The translations under genes were made by a program, and so were the position numbers. Of a stretch of 6,437 bases of DNA, positions 4,701 to 6,437 are shown piece after piece. The notes beneath the pieces were generated by a model. The model searched no databases, was not told the DNA's origin, and was given only the letters and a program-made list of their open reading frames with translations. The stretch spans positions 1 to 6,437 of the forward strand of contig JAKADF010000204.1 in the NCBI GenBank assembly GCA_021820805.1, read 5' to 3'. Source of the stretch: Bacillota bacterium (GTDB taxonomy: Bacteria > Bacillota > Bacilli > Alicyclobacillales > Alicyclobacillaceae). Position 1 is the first letter of the stretch. The number at the start of each line of letters is the position of its first letter.

Positions 4701-6437
4701 TTGCTTGAGACACCAGACTATATTCAATTGATTGCGACTCGATTAAATCTAAAAGCAAGTCAAGTGCGTGCAGCCATTCGTTTACTGGATGCCGGAAATA
4801 CCATTCCATTTATCGCACGTTATCGTAAGGAAATGACAGGCGAACTTGACGAAAATGAGTTGCGAAAAATTTCATCTCAGTATGAATTTGAAACAAATTT
4901 GCAAGCGCGAAAGGTGGATGTTCTAAGGCTTCTAAAAGAGCAAGGAATCCTAGAAGATGAAATTTTAGCGAGTAAACTGCAGAAATCAATTCAGGATGCT
5001 TTAACTCTGACGGAAGTTGAAGACATTTATCGCCCATATCGGCCGAAGCGAAAAACACGTGCTGCTGTCGCCAAAGAGAAAGGGCTTCTCCCCCTTATTA
5101 AGTGGCTGAAGGAAGCAGATCGTGAAAGGAATGACAAGCCCTCAGTACTTGCATACGCTGCCAAATTTATATCAGAAGAAAAAGGGGTACTTTCAGAGGA
5201 TGAAGCCCTTTCAGGGGCGCTAGATATCTTTGCTGAAGAAGTCGCAGATGATGCAAAATCGAGAAAATGGATTCGTCAAACGACATTTGAGAGCGGGGCC
5301 ATTCGGTGTGTTGCGGTTGATACTGAAGTAGAAAGCGTGTACGAGGCTTATTACGATTATGAAGAGCCAGTTGCGAAGGTTCCGCCGCATAGGGTTTTGG
5401 CTATGAATCGCGGGGAAAGAGAAGGAATCCTTAAGGTATCAATCATTGCGCCGGTAGGCAGCATATTTGATTATTTGACTTTGCAGCATGTACAAAAACG
5501 TGATGCAAAAAAATCAGATACAAGTTCGTTTATCTTTGAAATCTTCCAAAACAGTGTAATCGATGCATACAAGCGGCTTATTGCATCAGCGATTGAGCGT
5601 GAAATTCGATCAGAGCTTACGTTGCAAAGCGAAGAGCATGCTATTCATGTGTTTGGTGAAAATCTGACAAAATTACTAATGCAAGCTCCGATACGGGGAA
5701 AAGCAGTGCTTGGTGTAGACCCAGCGTATCGGACTGGTTGTAAGCTCGCGGTTGTTGATGATACAGGAAAGATGCTTGAGGTTTCTGTTATCTATCCGAC
5801 ACCTCCCCAGAACAAGACAGAGGCAGCCAAGAAGGAAATTTCCCGTCTCCTGAACCAATATGGCGTCCAGTTAATAGCTATTGGCAATGGAACAGCTTCA
5901 CGAGAGACGGAAGCGTTTATCGCTGAATCAGTAAACGAGTATAAAGGGATGACGGGAGAAATAGTTCCGTACACGATGGTTTCTGAAGCTGGAGCAAGCG
6001 TGTACTCAGCATCTGTTCTGGCAGGGGAGGAGTTCCCCAACCTTGATGTTTCTGAACGAAGTGCAATTTCAATTGCTAGGCGTATTTTGGATCCGCTCGC
6101 TGAACTTGTAAAAATAGACCCAAAATCTGTGGGCGTTGGACAGTATCAGCATGATGTTGCAGAGAAACGCCTTGATGAGAAGTTAAAAGCGGTTGTGGAA
6201 AGTGCCGTAAATCAGGTTGGAGTGGACATTAATACCGCATCGCCAAGCCTGTTGTCGTACGTCGCTGGACTAAATAAAACGGTAGCAAAAAATATTGTCA
6301 CATTCCGAGACAAGAATGGACGATTTCAAAGCCGCAAGATGCTCGCAAAAGTTCCACGACTTGGTCCGAAAACCCTCGAACAGTGTGTTGGGTTTTTACG
6401 CGTATTAGAGGGAGAAGAGGTACTTGATTCTACACCG
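4701..6437 (+). CDS. tex: Tex-family transcription accessory / RNA-binding protein (YdcI type), 3' end missing
   Basis: Tex is a conserved cytoplasmic nucleic-acid-binding protein related to eukaryotic Spt6 and linked to transcription; its exact role in Firmicutes is unclear to me. The frame is open for 579 codons from the TTG at 4701 to the window end, so the protein is cut by the window edge, not broken. Visible parts: an N-terminal helical region (about 1-190) with the family hallmarks AGNTIPFIARYRKEMTG (31-47) and TEVEDIYRPYRPKRKTRA; an RNase H-like YqgF domain starting near GVDPAYRTGCKLAVVD (338-353, Asp340), with AIGNGTASRETE (393-404) and the VSEAGASVYSAS segment around Glu429; SVGVGQYQHDV (476-486); and helix-hairpin-helix repeats (about 508-570) starting VDINTAS and including VPRLGPKTLEQC. 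The C-terminal S1 RNA-binding domain, which makes up the rest of a roughly 720-residue family member, lies beyond the window. No frameshift or in-frame stop was seen. Confidence 0.96.
   Translation, partial: MLETPDYIQLIATRLNLKASQVRAAIRLLDAGNTIPFIARYRKEMTGELDENELRKISSQYEFETNLQARKVDVLRLLKEQGILEDEILASKLQKSIQDALTLTEVEDIYRPYRPKRKTRAAVAKEKGLLPLIKWLKEADRERNDKPSVLAYAAKFISEEKGVLSEDEALSGALDIFAEEVADDAKSRKWIRQTTFESGAIRCVAVDTEVESVYEAYYDYEEPVAKVPPHRVLAMNRGEREGILKVSIIAPVGSIFDYLTLQHVQKRDAKKSDTSSFIFEIFQNSVIDAYKRLIASAIEREIRSELTLQSEEHAIHVFGENLTKLLMQAPIRGKAVLGVDPAYRTGCKLAVVDDTGKMLEVSVIYPTPPQNKTEAAKKEISRLLNQYGVQLIAIGNGTASRETEAFIAESVNEYKGMTGEIVPYTMVSEAGASVYSASVLAGEEFPNLDVSERSAISIARRILDPLAELVKIDPKSVGVGQYQHDVAEKRLDEKLKAVVESAVNQVGVDINTASPSLLSYVAGLNKTVAKNIVTFRDKNGRFQSRKMLAKVPRLGPKTLEQCVGFLRVLEGEEVLDSTP

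Noticed and set aside
5676..6040. Minus-strand frames opposite the Tex YqgF-like domain.
   Set aside because: The plus strand encodes conserved Tex motifs without interruption here, so the antisense frames are incidental.

Overview
The window looks like chromosomal DNA from a moderately AT-rich, probably spore-forming member of the Firmicutes (Bacillaceae or Planococcaceae type). The reasons are strong AGGAGG-like ribosome binding sites, at least two genes starting with TTG, a classical U-tailed intrinsic terminator, a bactofilin of the Bacillus YhbE/YhbF kind, and a Tex protein of the YdcI kind. No RNA gene, intact mobile element, CRISPR array or phage gene was seen. The genus cannot be fixed from this sequence alone.

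Layout. Positions 1-323 hold the 3' end of a bactofilin-like gene (+). It converges on a 462-residue, 14-helix MFS drug/H+ antiporter-type exporter encoded on the minus strand (381-1769). A gap of about 200 bp with palindromes and promoter-like elements separates the exporter from a divergent Old Yellow Enzyme-type flavin oxidoreductase (1970-3103, +). A 215 bp spacer (3104-3318) follows. It contains three in-phase TGTCG elements resembling Spo0A boxes, a strong hairpin, an extended -10 candidate and an intrinsic terminator that ends only 14 nt before the next start codon. Then come an amidase-signature hydrolase (3319-4686, +) and, 14 nt after its stop, the gene for the RNA-binding transcription accessory protein Tex (4701 to the window end, cut before its S1 domain).

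How the genes may work together. The divergent exporter and ene-reductase pair could be a small detoxification module, one protein expelling and the other reducing electrophilic or unsaturated compounds, perhaps under one shared operator. That is inference from layout only, and no regulator gene lies in the window. The amidase and tex genes are close enough to be co-transcribed, although no functional link between them is known to me. The genes belong to well-known families. The least explained sequence is the 3104-3318 spacer, where regulatory signals are dense and a terminator sits in the position of a 5' leader. I found no clear evidence of a wholly new system.
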